A stretch of 64,000 bases of DNA, from NCBI RefSeq assembly GCF_036327775.1, contig NZ_CP109598.1, positions 930,001 through 994,000 of the forward strand. The letters are read 5' to 3'. The notes below the pieces were generated by a model that made no database searches, was not told the origin of the DNA, and saw only the letters and a program-made list of their open reading frames with translations. Shown here in pieces: positions 1-8,787 of the stretch. Position 1 is the stretch's first letter. Each line of letters begins with the position of its first letter. The position numbers were made by a program, and so were the translations under genes. The stretch comes from Streptomyces sp. NBC_01498. GTDB lineage: Bacteria; Actinomycetota; Actinomycetes; Streptomycetales; Streptomycetaceae.

Positions 1-1008
1 CCAGGCCGACAGCAGGGCGAGCAGCCCGGACGACCGGTCGGCCGGACGGGCGGGGGCACCGGCCGGACCGGCACAGTCGAGGAGTTCCGGGGCGCCGGGC
101 GCCGGGAGGCCGGTGGCCGCGACCGCCCGGCCGACCTGCGCGCACGCCTCGGTCCAGGCCGACAGCCCGGCGGGGGACGGCGCGGCGTCCGTGCGGAACG
201 GGGGCGGGCACGGGGTGGAGCCGGTCCCGTGCGCGGGGCCGGCGGGCCGTGAGGCCAGCGGCTCGGTCGGTCCGCAGACCGCCGTGCGTGCCTGGGCGGA
301 CGATCCGCCCGCCCAGGCCGGCAGCCGGCCGGACAGACCGGTGGGGGCCCCCGTCGGGGCCGGCGGCTGCGGGGAGCGGCCGAGCAGCTTGAGCACGGGG
401 GCGGCCCACCGGGTCGCCGAAGATTCCGGCCGGGTGCTCCCCGGTGCCGGACCCGCCGCCGTACGGTCCGGCGCACCGCCGGTCCGGGGCAGCGGGCGGG
501 ACGCCGGGTTCCGCGCCGGACCGGTCTCCCGGGTCCCGGCGGACGCGGCGCGGGAGGCCGCCGTCGTCGTCGCGGCGGCGCCCAGGAGTACGTCCAGCGC
601 GCGGGCGGCGCCCATCGCCACCGGGCCCGCCGCCGTGTGCTTGAGCTTGAGGTCGTACGCCCAGACCGCGACCGTCAGGGCGCCGGTCAGGGCCAGGGCG
701 GGGCGCCCGGCGCGGGACGCGAGGAAGAGGCCGGCGGCCGTGAGGCCGCCCGCCGCCGTGAGCGCCGCGTTCGGGCTGATACGGCCCGAGGGGATCGGGC
801 GGTGCGGGCGCTCCCGGGCGTCCTCCTCGCGGTCGGCCCAGTCGTTGAGCGCCATCCCCGCCTCGTACAGGCACAGGGAGGCGCCGACGGCGAGCGCGGT
901 GCCGCGATTGGGCCGGACCCCGGCGGACGCCGCGCCGGCCAGGGCGTCGCCCGGCACGGTGAACAGCGCGGAGACCCGCAGGAGTTCGGCCCAGGCGCGC
1001 AAGGTCAC
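1..1008 (-). CDS. UbiA-family prenyltransferase-like membrane protein, 3' end outside window
   Basis: The gene starts at GTG 1008, overlapping the TGA of the inositol-phosphate synthase by four bases, and stays open to the window edge (336 codons). The first 140 residues look like UbiA: the NDWADREED block near residue 53 matches the Asp-rich prenyl-diphosphate/Mg site, and the YDLKLKHT block near 117 precedes GPVAMGAAR. This type resembles EboC-like UbiA proteins that transfer isoprenoids in the membrane. The acceptor is unknown; a polyol phosphate is a guess based on its coupled neighbour. Oddly, after residue 140 the expected transmembrane core gives way to about 190 residues of Pro/Ala/Gly/Thr-rich sequence, still in frame. 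The family call is fairly sure, the function is not. Confidence 0.75.
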   Translation of the reverse strand, partial: MTLRAWAELLRVSALFTVPGDALAGAASAGVRPNRGTALAVGASLCLYEAGMALNDWADREEDARERPHRPIPSGRISPNAALTAAGGLTAAGLFLASRAGRPALALTGALTVAVWAYDLKLKHTAAGPVAMGAARALDVLLGAAATTTAASRAASAGTRETGPARNPASRPLPRTGGAPDRTAAGPAPGSTRPESSATRWAAPVLKLLGRSPQPPAPTGAPTGLSGRLPAWAGGSSAQARTAVCGPTEPLASRPAGPAHGTGSTPCPPPFRTDAAPSPAGLSAWTEACAQVGRAVAATGLPAPGAPELLDCAGPAGAPARPADRSSGLLALLSAW

Positions 1009-2132
1009 TTGCTCTCCTTCAGGCGGTCGGCGAAGGCGAGGAGCGCGTCGAACTGCTCCGCCAGGGCGGCGGGGCCGCCGTCCGGGTCCTTGAAGTAGAA
1101 GCCCAGCTCGGGGAGCGGGCCACTCAGTCCGGCCTCGTGGGCACGGGAGACGAGGCGGGCCAGGTCCAGGACGAGGGGCGCGGCGAGCGCCGAGTCGCAG
1201 CCCTGCCAGATGGTCTGGAGGATCATGCGGGAGCCGAGGAACCCGTCGAAGGCGATGTGGTCCCAGGCGGTCTTCCACTCGCCGAGGGCGGGCACGTCGT
1301 CGATGTGCACCTCGCCCTCCGGGGCGATCCCGAGGGTGTCGGCGAGGACGCGTTCCTTGCCGGCGTTCTTGGCGGCGGCCGCCGCCGGGTCGGCCAGCGC
1401 CGCTCCGTCCCCGCCGCCCAGCAGGTTGGTGCCCGACCAGGCGCGTACGTGCAGGGCGCGCTGGACGAACATCGGGGCGAGCACGGAACGGAGCAGCGTC
1501 TGGCCTGTCTTGCCGTCACGGCCCGCGTGGGGAAGTCCGCTCGCCTCGACGGCGTCCGCGAGGGCCGCGCTGCGCAGCCCGGTCGACGGGGTGAAGTTCA
1601 CGTAGGAGCAGCCGGCCTTGAGGGCGGCTGCCGCGTAGAGGGAGCTGGCCGGCAGCCGGGGGTCGTCCGCGGCGGGCTCGGGCTCGGTGGAGGAGACGTT
1701 GACGACGACCGCGCGGTCGACGCCGGTGCGGCGGACGAAGGCGGTGATGTCGTCGGCGAAGGCGGCGATCAGTTCGTCGTCGTCGCGGTTGTCGCCGGGC
1801 ATCGGTCCGCCGAGGCGGATCTCGGCGTCGGCGGCTTCGAGGTCGGCGGCGACGGCGTTGGGCAGGCCGTGCGGCAGGACGCCGGCCGCGGTGAGTGCCT
1901 CGGCCCGCTTGGGCAGGGGGCAGCTCGCGGTGTCGTGGCCGCCGAAGACCAGTGCGGACAGGGCCGGGAGTCCGGACTCCGCGAAGGGCGGGGTCTCGGC
2001 GAGCATGCCGGTCGCGGGGTGGAGCCCGGCGTTGACGGCCGCGCATCCCGCGACGGCGGTGGTGGCGACGGAGCCGCGTGCTCCGACGAACCAGACTCCG
2101 GTACGTCCTGCAGTCGAATCGTTGGTGGTCAC
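1005..2132 (-). CDS. Inositol-3-phosphate synthase family protein
   Basis: A 375-residue protein with the NAD-binding start GARGSVATTAVAG near residue 18, then SYVNFTPSTG and GRDGKTGQTLLRSVLAPMF, all hallmarks of the myo-inositol-1-phosphate synthase fold. That family cyclises glucose 6-phosphate with bound NAD. GTG 2132 follows GGGAGG at six bases. It is translationally coupled to the downstream UbiA-type gene, suggesting that both act on one product. This gene sits with sugar-import and prenyl-transfer genes, so it could make a cyclitol phosphate for a lipid or a specialised product rather than serve mycothiol or phosphatidylinositol. The family is sure; the pathway is inferred. Confidence 0.85.
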   Translation of the reverse strand: MTTNDSTAGRTGVWFVGARGSVATTAVAGCAAVNAGLHPATGMLAETPPFAESGLPALSALVFGGHDTASCPLPKRAEALTAAGVLPHGLPNAVAADLEAADAEIRLGGPMPGDNRDDDELIAAFADDITAFVRRTGVDRAVVVNVSSTEPEPAADDPRLPASSLYAAAALKAGCSYVNFTPSTGLRSAALADAVEASGLPHAGRDGKTGQTLLRSVLAPMFVQRALHVRAWSGTNLLGGGDGAALADPAAAAAKNAGKERVLADTLGIAPEGEVHIDDVPALGEWKTAWDHIAFDGFLGSRMILQTIWQGCDSALAAPLVLDLARLVSRAHEAGLSGPLPELGFYFKDPDGGPAALAEQFDALLAFADRLKESK

Positions 2133-2168
2133 GGGCTGCCTCCCTGCCGGGTGGGTGTGGTGGTGGGC

Positions 2169-2208
2169 GGCGGCGGGCGGGGGGTACGGCGCCTCCCCGC
2201 CCGCCGCC
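2169..2208 (-). terminator. GC-rich stem-loop, second of a tandem pair
   Basis: Bases 2169-2182 are perfectly complementary to 2195-2208 (14 bp, 12-nt loop). It lies 37 bp before the inositol-phosphate synthase start and downstream of the large secreted enzyme gene. No T tract follows, as is usual in Streptomyces. Confidence 0.5.
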
Positions 2209-2217
2209 GGCTGGCGG

Positions 2218-2247
2218 CCGGCCTCCTGGTCGGAACCAGGAGGCCGG
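2218..2247 (-). terminator. Strong stem-loop after the secreted multidomain enzyme gene
   Basis: A perfect 13-bp stem (2218-2230 with 2235-2247) closed by a CGGA tetraloop, starting 18 bp after the stop codon at 2266. It is the best terminator-like structure in the locus. With the next hairpin it separates the secreted enzyme from the synthase/UbiA pair, as a terminator or a 3' RNA stabiliser. Confidence 0.65.
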
Positions 2248-2265
2248 TGGCTCTCCCGGCCGGAG

Positions 2266-5200
2266 CTAGGAGGCCAGTTCCTTCAGTTGGATGTTGCGGA
2301 ACGCGACCTGGTCGTCGGCACCGTGGTTCTGGATGCCGATGTAGCCGTCCTTCAGGCTGCGTGCCGGGTCGGTGTTGGTGAAGTCGTTGATCTTGACTCC
2401 GTTCAGGATGACCTGGACCCGCTCACCCTGGACCTTGATCTCGTAGCTGTTCCACTGGCCGGGGGGCCGCAGGACCTGGTCCCTGGCCTTGATGTTGGCC
2501 GATTTGAAGGTGTAGACGGAGCCGGTGGTGCGGTCGGCCGCGTCGGTGGCGTCGATCTGGATCTCATAGCCGTTGTTGACGGCCGACCAGGGGTCGTCGG
2601 AGGCCGGGAAGCCGATGAAGACACCGGAGTTGTCGTCCCCGTCCATCTTCCAGTCCATCTTCAGGGAGTACGAGCCCAGCTGCTTGGCCTGGTACCAGAG
2701 CATGCCCATGCCGCCCTCGGTGTGCAGCTCGCCGCCGCCCACGTTGAACTTGCCGGGGCCCGCCTGCTTCCAGCCGTTCAGCGTCTTGCCGTTGAACAGG
2801 TCCCGGTAGCCGGTGTTGGGCTTGCAGTCGGACTTGACCTGGCCGGCGGCGTAGCGCAGCCCGCCGAGCAGGTGCTCGCGGAAGGCCGCCTCGGTGTACG
2901 ACTCCTTGGTGTGGCCGCCTCCGGTGTAGAAGGACCGGCCGCCCTCGTAGCTCTGGCACCAGGCGATCGGGTGATCGCCCTTCATGGTGCCGCCCTGGTA
3001 GGTGGTCTCGTCCAGGGTGGCGAGGACCCGCACGTCGGAGCGGGGGTTGTCGCGGTAGTTGTACCACTCGTCGGTGCGCTGCCACTCGTCGGCCAGGTGG
3101 CCGGTCGACGGGTGGTCGTGGTCCTCGACCCGCACGGTGGCCTGCTGGATCTGCGGGTGGCCGGAGAAGTACGCGCCGACCAGCTTGCCGTAGTAGGCCC
3201 AGTCGTACTCGGTGTCCGAGGCGGCGTGGACGCCCATGTAGGCGCCGCCGGTGGAGATGTAGTACTCGAACGCCTTCTGCTGCTCGGGGTTGAGGACGTC
3301 ACCGGTGGTGGAGAGGAAGACCACCGCGTCGTACCGGGCGAGGTTGTTGGTGGTGAACTGCGCCGCGGTCTCGGTGGCGTCGACGGTGATGTTGCTGCTC
3401 GCGCCCAGTTCCTTCAGGGCCGCGATGCCCGCCGGGATGGCGTCGTGGCGGAAGCCGGCGGTCTTGGAGAAGACGAGGACCCGCTTCTCGGTCTTGCCGA
3501 CGGCCTTGTCGCTGATCTCGAAGTCGTCGAGGTCGTACAGGTCGCCCTGGCCGCCCTTGAAGACGAGGAACAGCTCCGTGGTGGTCTTGGGCACCGAGCG
3601 CAGCGGTACGTCGATGTCCTGGAAGGTCTCCCAGCCACCGGTCACCGGGATCGGCGCGGAGCCGAGGAGGGTGCCGGTCGCGGAGCCCGTACGTACTTCG
3701 AGGAATCCGCCCGAGCCGCCGGAGGAGATCCGGGCGGTCAGGGTCTTGGACCCGGTCAGGTTGTACGGCTTGAAGGAGATCCAGTCGTCGTTGCTGATGT
3801 CGCCGACGGTCTTGCCGCCGTTGGCGGGAGCCTTGTCGTACGTCTTGATGCCCGACTGGCCGGTGAAGTGCTCGGCCTGCCGGTGGCGGGGCTGGAGCTG
3901 GACCTGGTCGTGCGTGGTGAGCGCGGCCTGGCCGCCGCCTCCGCCGTCGGTGTACTCGGCGTCGAGGACTCCGAAGATGTCGGCGTTGGGGTCGTGCTCG
4001 CCGTCCGCCGGGGCGGTGATGGTGCCTTCGCAGCCCTTGGCCGAGGTGATCGGGTGGCCGTGGCTGTCATGGCCGAGAATGTAGTTGACGGTGACCTTGG
4101 CGCAGTCGATCGGACCGTCTTCGGGGTCGGTGACGGTGACCTTGAAGGGCAGCGTGTCGCCGAACTTGAAGAGGGCGCCGTCGGCGGGCACGGTGAGCGT
4201 CACCTTGGGCGCGGTGTTGCCGACCACGACCCGGACGGAGGCGCTGCCGGTGTGCCCCTTGGGGTCGGTGGCGGTCAGCGTCGCGGTGTAGGTGCCGTTC
4301 TTCTTGTACGCGTAGGAGGGGTTGGGCTCGGTGGACGTGCCGCCGTCACCGAAGTCCCAGGCGTAGGTGATCTCGTCGCCGTCCCCGTCCACGGTGCCCG
4401 CGGAGGAGAAGGTGACCCGCAGCGGCGCCTTGCCGGAGGTCTTGTTGGCGGCGGCCACGGCGACCGGGGCCCGGCCGTCGGCTATGTTCTCGATCCGGTA
4501 GACGGCCGAGTTCTCGTCGCCGCCGAACCAGGCGCGGCCGTAGTCCAGGACGTAGAGGGCGCCGTCGGGGCCGAACTCCATGTCCATGACCTGGGTGCCG
4601 GTCCACGGGAAGTCGTGGATGGCGGTGACGGTGCCGTCGTCCTCCTTCTCGATGCGCTTGATCCACTCACGGCCGAACTCGCCGGCGAAGAAGTCGCCGT
4701 CGTACTCCGCGGGGAACTTCGCCGCGGAGTCCAGCTCCGGGTCGAAGTTGTAGACCGGGCCGCCCATCGGGGACTCGGAGCCGTCGCCGAACTCCGGGAC
4801 GTTGCTGCCGTTGTAGGGGATCCAGGCGGCCTGGGCCGGCGGGAGGTCGGTGAGACCGGTGTTGTGCGGCGAGTCGTTCTTGGGCGCCGCGCAGTCGAAG
4901 GCCGGGCCGGAGACGCCGGTCGCGAAGTCGTAGTCGCGGTAGGCGTCGTTGTTCCCGGTGCAGAAGGGCCAGCCGAAGTTGCCGGCTTCCGTCATGCGGG
5001 CGAACTCGACCTGGCCGGCGGGGCCGCGGGCGTCGGACGCCGAGCCGGCGTCGGGGCCGTACTCACCGACGTAGACGATGCCGGTCTTCTGGTCCACGTT
5101 GATACGGAAGGGGTTGCGGAAACCCATGCCGTAGATCTCGGGGCGGGTCTTGGCGGTGCCGGGGGCGAAGAGGTTGCCCTCGGGGACGGTGTACGAACCG

Positions 5201-5943
5201 TCCTCGGCGACCTTGATCCGCAGGACCTTGCCGCGCAGGTCGTTGGTGTTGCCGGAGGAACGACGGGCGTCGAAGGCCGGGTTGCGGTTCGAGCGTTCGT
5301 CGATCGGCGTGTAGCCGTCGGAAGCGAAGGGGTTGGAGTCGTCACCCGTCGACAGGTAGAGGTTGCCGTCCGCGTCGAAGGCGATGTCGCCGCCGACGTG
5401 ACAGCACAGACCGCGGTTGGTCTCGATGTCGAGGACCTTCTTCTCGCTGGCCTTGTCGAGGGTGCCGTCCTCGTTCAGCGTGAAGCGGGAGAGCCGGTTG
5501 TACCCGTCGAAGGCGGCGAAGTCGGCAGCCGTGCCCGTCTCGGGTGCGTCACCGGCGGGGGTGTCGAGCACCGGGGAGTAGTAGAGGTAGATCGCGCGGT
5601 TCTCGGCGAAGCCGGGGTCGATACCGACGCCTTGGAGACCTTCCTCGTCGTGCGTGTACACGTCGAGCTTGCCCGCGACCTTGGTGTCGCCGGCGGCGTT
5701 GGTGATGCGGAGCGTGCCGTCGCGCGAGGTGTGCAGGACCTGACGGTCCGGCAGCACGGCGAGCGACATGGGCTCGCCCACCTCGTCGGCGCCCTTGGCG
5801 AGGGCGACCTGCTGGAAGGCGCCGTCCGCCGGGTGCGGGTCGTCCGGGTGGGCGCTGGCCGGGATGGCGGAGATGGTGCCGGCGATCAGAGCGCCGGCCA
5901 CGAGTGCGAGGAGGGATTTGGATCTATGACGTCTTCTGGGCAC
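2266..5943 (-). CDS. Secreted multidomain sugar enzyme: GSDH propeller, PKD, carbohydrate-binding, ThuA, DUF1080
   Basis: A 1225-residue secreted protein. I chose GTG 5943 because GGAGG lies six bases upstream and a basic, hydrophobic signal peptide ending near ASAHP follows; a longer frame to 6105 has neither. Domains by residue: glucose/sorbosone-dehydrogenase-like beta-propeller about 45-485 (CCHVGGDIAFDADGNLY, GMGFRNPFRI); PKD about 487-577 (YAWDFGDG); CBM6-like module about 680-810; ThuA-like domain about 818-1034 (VLVFSKTAGFRHD, GVHAASD); DUF1080 about 1047-1225 (FNGKTLNGW, NSGVFIGF). Propellers of this type oxidise sugars with PQQ; ThuA and DUF1080 proteins are linked to 3-keto-glycosides. 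The inferred job is extracellular oxidation and cleavage of a glycan or glycoside. Two regulatory boxes lie upstream. Confidence 0.85.
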   Translation of the reverse strand: MPRRRHRSKSLLALVAGALIAGTISAIPASAHPDDPHPADGAFQQVALAKGADEVGEPMSLAVLPDRQVLHTSRDGTLRITNAAGDTKVAGKLDVYTHDEEGLQGVGIDPGFAENRAIYLYYSPVLDTPAGDAPETGTAADFAAFDGYNRLSRFTLNEDGTLDKASEKKVLDIETNRGLCCHVGGDIAFDADGNLYLSTGDDSNPFASDGYTPIDERSNRNPAFDARRSSGNTNDLRGKVLRIKVAEDGSYTVPEGNLFAPGTAKTRPEIYGMGFRNPFRINVDQKTGIVYVGEYGPDAGSASDARGPAGQVEFARMTEAGNFGWPFCTGNNDAYRDYDFATGVSGPAFDCAAPKNDSPHNTGLTDLPPAQAAWIPYNGSNVPEFGDGSESPMGGPVYNFDPELDSAAKFPAEYDGDFFAGEFGREWIKRIEKEDDGTVTAIHDFPWTGTQVMDMEFGPDGALYVLDYGRAWFGGDENSAVYRIENIADGRAPVAVAAANKTSGKAPLRVTFSSAGTVDGDGDEITYAWDFGDGGTSTEPNPSYAYKKNGTYTATLTATDPKGHTGSASVRVVVGNTAPKVTLTVPADGALFKFGDTLPFKVTVTDPEDGPIDCAKVTVNYILGHDSHGHPITSAKGCEGTITAPADGEHDPNADIFGVLDAEYTDGGGGGQAALTTHDQVQLQPRHRQAEHFTGQSGIKTYDKAPANGGKTVGDISNDDWISFKPYNLTGSKTLTARISSGGSGGFLEVRTGSATGTLLGSAPIPVTGGWETFQDIDVPLRSVPKTTTELFLVFKGGQGDLYDLDDFEISDKAVGKTEKRVLVFSKTAGFRHDAIPAGIAALKELGASSNITVDATETAAQFTTNNLARYDAVVFLSTTGDVLNPEQQKAFEYYISTGGAYMGVHAASDTEYDWAYYGKLVGAYFSGHPQIQQATVRVEDHDHPSTGHLADEWQRTDEWYNYRDNPRSDVRVLATLDETTYQGGTMKGDHPIAWCQSYEGGRSFYTGGGHTKESYTEAAFREHLLGGLRYAAGQVKSDCKPNTGYRDLFNGKTLNGWKQAGPGKFNVGGGELHTEGGMGMLWYQAKQLGSYSLKMDWKMDGDDNSGVFIGFPASDDPWSAVNNGYEIQIDATDAADRTTGSVYTFKSANIKARDQVLRPPGQWNSYEIKVQGERVQVILNGVKINDFTNTDPARSLKDGYIGIQNHGADDQVAFRNIQLKELAS

Positions 5944-6092
5944 GAAAGTCCTCCAGGGTGGGGCTGTTCGTACGTGCGGGTGTCGGGCGGACGTGGAGCG
6001 CCCTGCCCCGACGGGTCGGGGGACGTTCTGTACGAGCAACGTGCCCCCTACATGTCGGTGGACGTTAGCCGGGTTGGTCCGAGCCGGAAAGA

Positions 6093-6138
6093 CCTTGCGC
6101 AGCAATTGGGTTCAACTTTTTCCACCCTGAGGACAAAG
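6093..6138 (-). promoter_or_regulatory. ROK-locus box A (candidate operator/promoter)
   Basis: A 46-bp box, shared without gaps with 6378-6423 and 14072-14117. On the plus strand its core reads TTCAACTTTTTCC, then TGAGGACAAAG. It lies 150-195 bp before the start of the secreted enzyme. The match to box B extends leftward to about 6077. Binding by the local ROK repressor is inferred. Confidence 0.6.
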
Positions 6139-6377
6139 AGAAAAAGGGCAGGCCGAAGGGCCCGTCGTCGGCTTTCGGCCTTCGACGGGCTCGCTCCTTC
6201 GCCACGGCGCGGTGCACACGGGACCCTGCCCGCAGGCGAGTTGACGTCGTCTCAGCGGGACCTCCCCGGTCGACGCCGGCCCGGAGGGTCCTCCCGCCGG
6301 AGGGCACCGTCGTACCGGAAGTCAATGTGTCCTGTACACCTCAGCGACCGTAGTCCTGTTCGTCCGGGACGAAAAGC
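6139..6377. other. Non-coding spacer between two regulatory boxes
   Basis: About 240 bp with no credible gene. It holds an inverted repeat, GCCCGTCG then CGACGGGC around 6160-6192, with alternative pairings through neighbouring GGCC/CCTT blocks. This could be a terminator or attenuator between two promoters. Confidence 0.35.
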
Positions 6378-6423
6378 CCTTGCGCGGCAATGAAGTTCAT
6401 CTTTTCCCCGGTTCAGGACAAAG
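6378..6423 (-). promoter_or_regulatory. ROK-locus box B (candidate operator/promoter)
   Basis: Second copy of the 46-bp box, with core TTCATCTTTTCCCC then TCAGGACAAAG. It sits 67 bp after the isomerase stop and about 435 bp before the secreted enzyme start. Together with box A it gives that gene two tandem copies. Confidence 0.55.
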
Positions 6424-6490
6424 GGGGACGTGGACATGCCGGACGGCCCGGCGATGAGGGTTCCACCGCCGGGCTGCTACGGCTGCGCGG

Positions 6491-7495
6491 CTACTCCCCG
6501 CCGCCGAACGCCGCGTCGAAGGACGCGGTGGGACGGTCGAAGTCGAACCGCTTCAGGTCCGCCAGGGCCTCGGGCGCGCCGGCCAGCCGGTCCATCCCGG
6601 CGTCCTCCCACTCGACCGAGATCGGGCCCTCGTAGTTGATGGCCCCCAGCATGCGGAAGACGTCCTCCCACGGCACGTCACCGTGCCCGGCGGAGACGAA
6701 GTCCCAGCCGCGCCGCGGGTCGCCCCAGGGCAGGTGCGAACCCAGCCGGCCGTTGCGGCCGTCGAGACGCTTGCGCGCCTCCTTGCAGTCGACGTGGTAG
6801 ATCCGGTCCTTGAAGTCGTACAGGAAGCCGGTCGGGTCCAGGTCCTGCCAGACGAAGTGGCTCGGGTCGAAGTTCAGCCCGAACGCGGGCCGGTGGTCGA
6901 CCGCTTCGAGCGCGCGCTTCGTCGTCCAGTAGTCGTACGCGATCTCGCCCGGGTGCACCTCGTGGGCGTAGCGCACCCCTTCGGTGTCGAAGACGTCGAG
7001 GATCGGGTTGAACCGCTCCGCGAAGTCCTCGTAGCCGCGCTCGATCATGGCGGGCGGCACCGGCGGGAACATCGCCAGCAGATGCCAGATGGACGAACCG
7101 GTGAAGCCGATGACGGTGTTGACGCCGAAGGCGGCGGCGGCGCGGGCGGTGTCCTTGATCTCGGCGGCGGCCCGCTGCCGTACGCCCTCGGGCTCGCCGT
7201 CGCCCCAGATGCGGCCGGGCAGGATGCCCTGGTGGCGCTCGTCGATGATGCTGTCGCAGACGGCCTGGCTGACCAAGTGGTTCGAGATCGCCCAGCACTT
7301 GAGGCCGTACTTGTCGAGCAGCTGGTGGCGGCTCTCCAGATAGCCCGGGTCGGCGAGTGCCTTGTCGACCTCGAAGTGGTCGCCCCAGCAGGCCAGTTCC
7401 AGACCGTCGTAACCGAAGTCACGGGCGAGCCGGCAGACCTCTTCCAGGGGCAGATCGGCCCACTGACCGGTGAACAGCGTGAACGGGCGTGGCAT
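6491..7495 (-). CDS. Sugar phosphate isomerase/epimerase (AP-endonuclease-2-like TIM barrel)
   Basis: A 334-residue protein of the xylose-isomerase-like TIM-barrel superfamily. Visible blocks are [20 protein letters not shown] near 28, [32 protein letters not shown] and ISVEWED, which supply the usual acidic and histidine metal ligands. Proteins of this kind isomerise or epimerise sugars, inosose or keto-sugars. It starts 10 bases after the Gfo/Idh/MocA gene in the same direction; such pairs often act in sequence on inositol or 3-keto-sugars. No terminator separates them. The family is clear; the substrate cannot be read. Confidence 0.88.
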   Translation of the reverse strand: MPRPFTLFTGQWADLPLEEVCRLARDFGYDGLELACWGDHFEVDKALADPGYLESRHQLLDKYGLKCWAISNHLVSQAVCDSIIDERHQGILPGRIWGDGEPEGVRQRAAAEIKDTARAAAAFGVNTVIGFTGSSIWHLLAMFPPVPPAMIERGYEDFAERFNPILDVFDTEGVRYAHEVHPGEIAYDYWTTKRALEAVDHRPAFGLNFDPSHFVWQDLDPTGFLYDFKDRIYHVDCKEARKRLDGRNGRLGSHLPWGDPRRGWDFVSAGHGDVPWEDVFRMLGAINYEGPISVEWEDAGMDRLAGAPEALADLKRFDFDRPTASFDAAFGGGE

Positions 7496-7505
7496 ACGGA
7501 CCTTC

Positions 7506-8732
7506 CTAGGACTCGGTTCCGGACGGGGCCGGCACGGGTGTGTAGATGGCGTTCTTCTCCGCGCTGTCCTCCACGGCGGCGAGGACCCGCTGCACCTGGA
7601 GACCGTCGGCGAAGGACGGCCTCGGGTCGGTCCCGGCGGCGATCGCCTCGACCAGATCCTTGGCCTGGTGCACGAACGTGTGCTCGTAGCCGAGCCCGTG
7701 GCCCGGCGGCCACCACGCGTCCAGGTACGGGTGTTCCGACTCGGTGACCAGGATCCGCCGGAAGCCGGCGGTCACCGCGGGCTCCGACTGGTCGTGGAAC
7801 GACAGCTCGTTGAGCCGCTCCAGGTCGAAGGCGAGCGAACCGCGCTCGCCGTTGATCTCCAGCCGCAGCGCGTTCTTGCGGCCGGATGCCATCCGGGTGG
7901 CCTCGAAGGACGCCAGCGCCCCCGAGGCGAACCGTCCGGTGAACAGCGCGGCGTCGTCCACCGTGACGGGGCCGGTCTCGGCCCCGCCGGTCGCCGAGAG
8001 GCCCGCCGAAGCGCCGGACAGCAGCGGCCGTTCCCGGACGAAGGTCTCGGTCATCGCCGAGACCCCGACCAGTGGCTCCCCCGTCAGGAACTGCGCGAGG
8101 TCCACGATGTGCGCGCCCAGGTCGCCGAGCGCCCCCGACCCGGCGTGCTCCCGCTTGAGCCGCCAGGTGAGGGGGAACCCGGGGTCGACCAGCCAGTCCT
8201 GGAGGTAGGTGACCCGGACGTGCCGCAGCGCGCCGAGCCTCCCCTCCTCGACCAGCCTGCGGGCGTACGCGATCGCGGGCACCCGCCGGTAGTTGAAGCC
8301 CACCATGGCCAGTTGGCCCCGGGTCCGGGCCGCCTCGGCGGCCCGGACCATGGCCTCGGCCTCGGCGACCGAGTTGGCCAGCGGCTTCTCGCACAGCACG
8401 TGCTTGCCCGCTTCCAGCGCGGCGATCGCTATCTCCGCGTGGCTGTCCCCCGGCGTGCAGATGTCGACCAGCTGCACGTCGTCACGTGCGATGAGGGCCC
8501 GCCAGTCGGTCTCGGCGGCGGCCCAGCCGAGTTTCCCGGCCGCCGCGGCGACGGCGGTCTCGTCCCGCCCGCAGATCGCGGCGAGACGCGGCCGCATCGG
8601 CAGATCGAAGACATGTCCCGCCGTGCGCCAGCCCTGTGAGTGGGCGGCACCCATGAACGAGTATCCGATCATGCCGATACCGAGTGGCGGCGGTGCGCCG
8701 GCTTCCTTCTCCGACGCTTCCCTGCTGGTCAT
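7506..8732 (-). CDS. Gfo/Idh/MocA family oxidoreductase
   Basis: A 408-residue NAD(P)-dependent oxidoreductase. ATG 8732 is preceded by GAGGAG at nine bases; the frame is open further up to 8837 but without signal. The Rossmann start is [17 protein letters not shown], followed by the family block [14 protein letters not shown] and [16 protein letters not shown]. The final third is the usual alpha/beta substrate domain. These enzymes oxidise or reduce sugars and cyclitols at a secondary alcohol. It lies 55 bp after the transporter lipoprotein and 10 bp before the isomerase, so a cytoplasmic step on the imported compound is likely. The substrate is unknown. Confidence 0.9.
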   Translation of the reverse strand: MTSREASEKEAGAPPPLGIGMIGYSFMGAAHSQGWRTAGHVFDLPMRPRLAAICGRDETAVAAAAGKLGWAAAETDWRALIARDDVQLVDICTPGDSHAEIAIAALEAGKHVLCEKPLANSVAEAEAMVRAAEAARTRGQLAMVGFNYRRVPAIAYARRLVEEGRLGALRHVRVTYLQDWLVDPGFPLTWRLKREHAGSGALGDLGAHIVDLAQFLTGEPLVGVSAMTETFVRERPLLSGASAGLSATGGAETGPVTVDDAALFTGRFASGALASFEATRMASGRKNALRLEINGERGSLAFDLERLNELSFHDQSEPAVTAGFRRILVTESEHPYLDAWWPPGHGLGYEHTFVHQAKDLVEAIAAGTDPRPSFADGLQVQRVLAAVEDSAEKNAIYTPVPAPSGTES

Positions 8733-8787
8733 AAGGGAGTACTCCTCGTCTCTCGCACGTGTGTGGGGGTCGACAGGGCGGAGCCGG

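Noticed and set aside
6065..6325. Small minus-strand gene between boxes A and B
   Set aside because: Its translation is Arg/Gly-rich without a ribosome site, and it runs through the conserved regulatory box.
1687..6393. A 1568-residue open frame on the plus strand antisense to the secreted enzyme and synthase
   Set aside because: It is a GC-bias shadow. Its composition is mostly Gly, Val, Ala and Arg, there is no domain, and the minus-strand frames carry clear enzymes.
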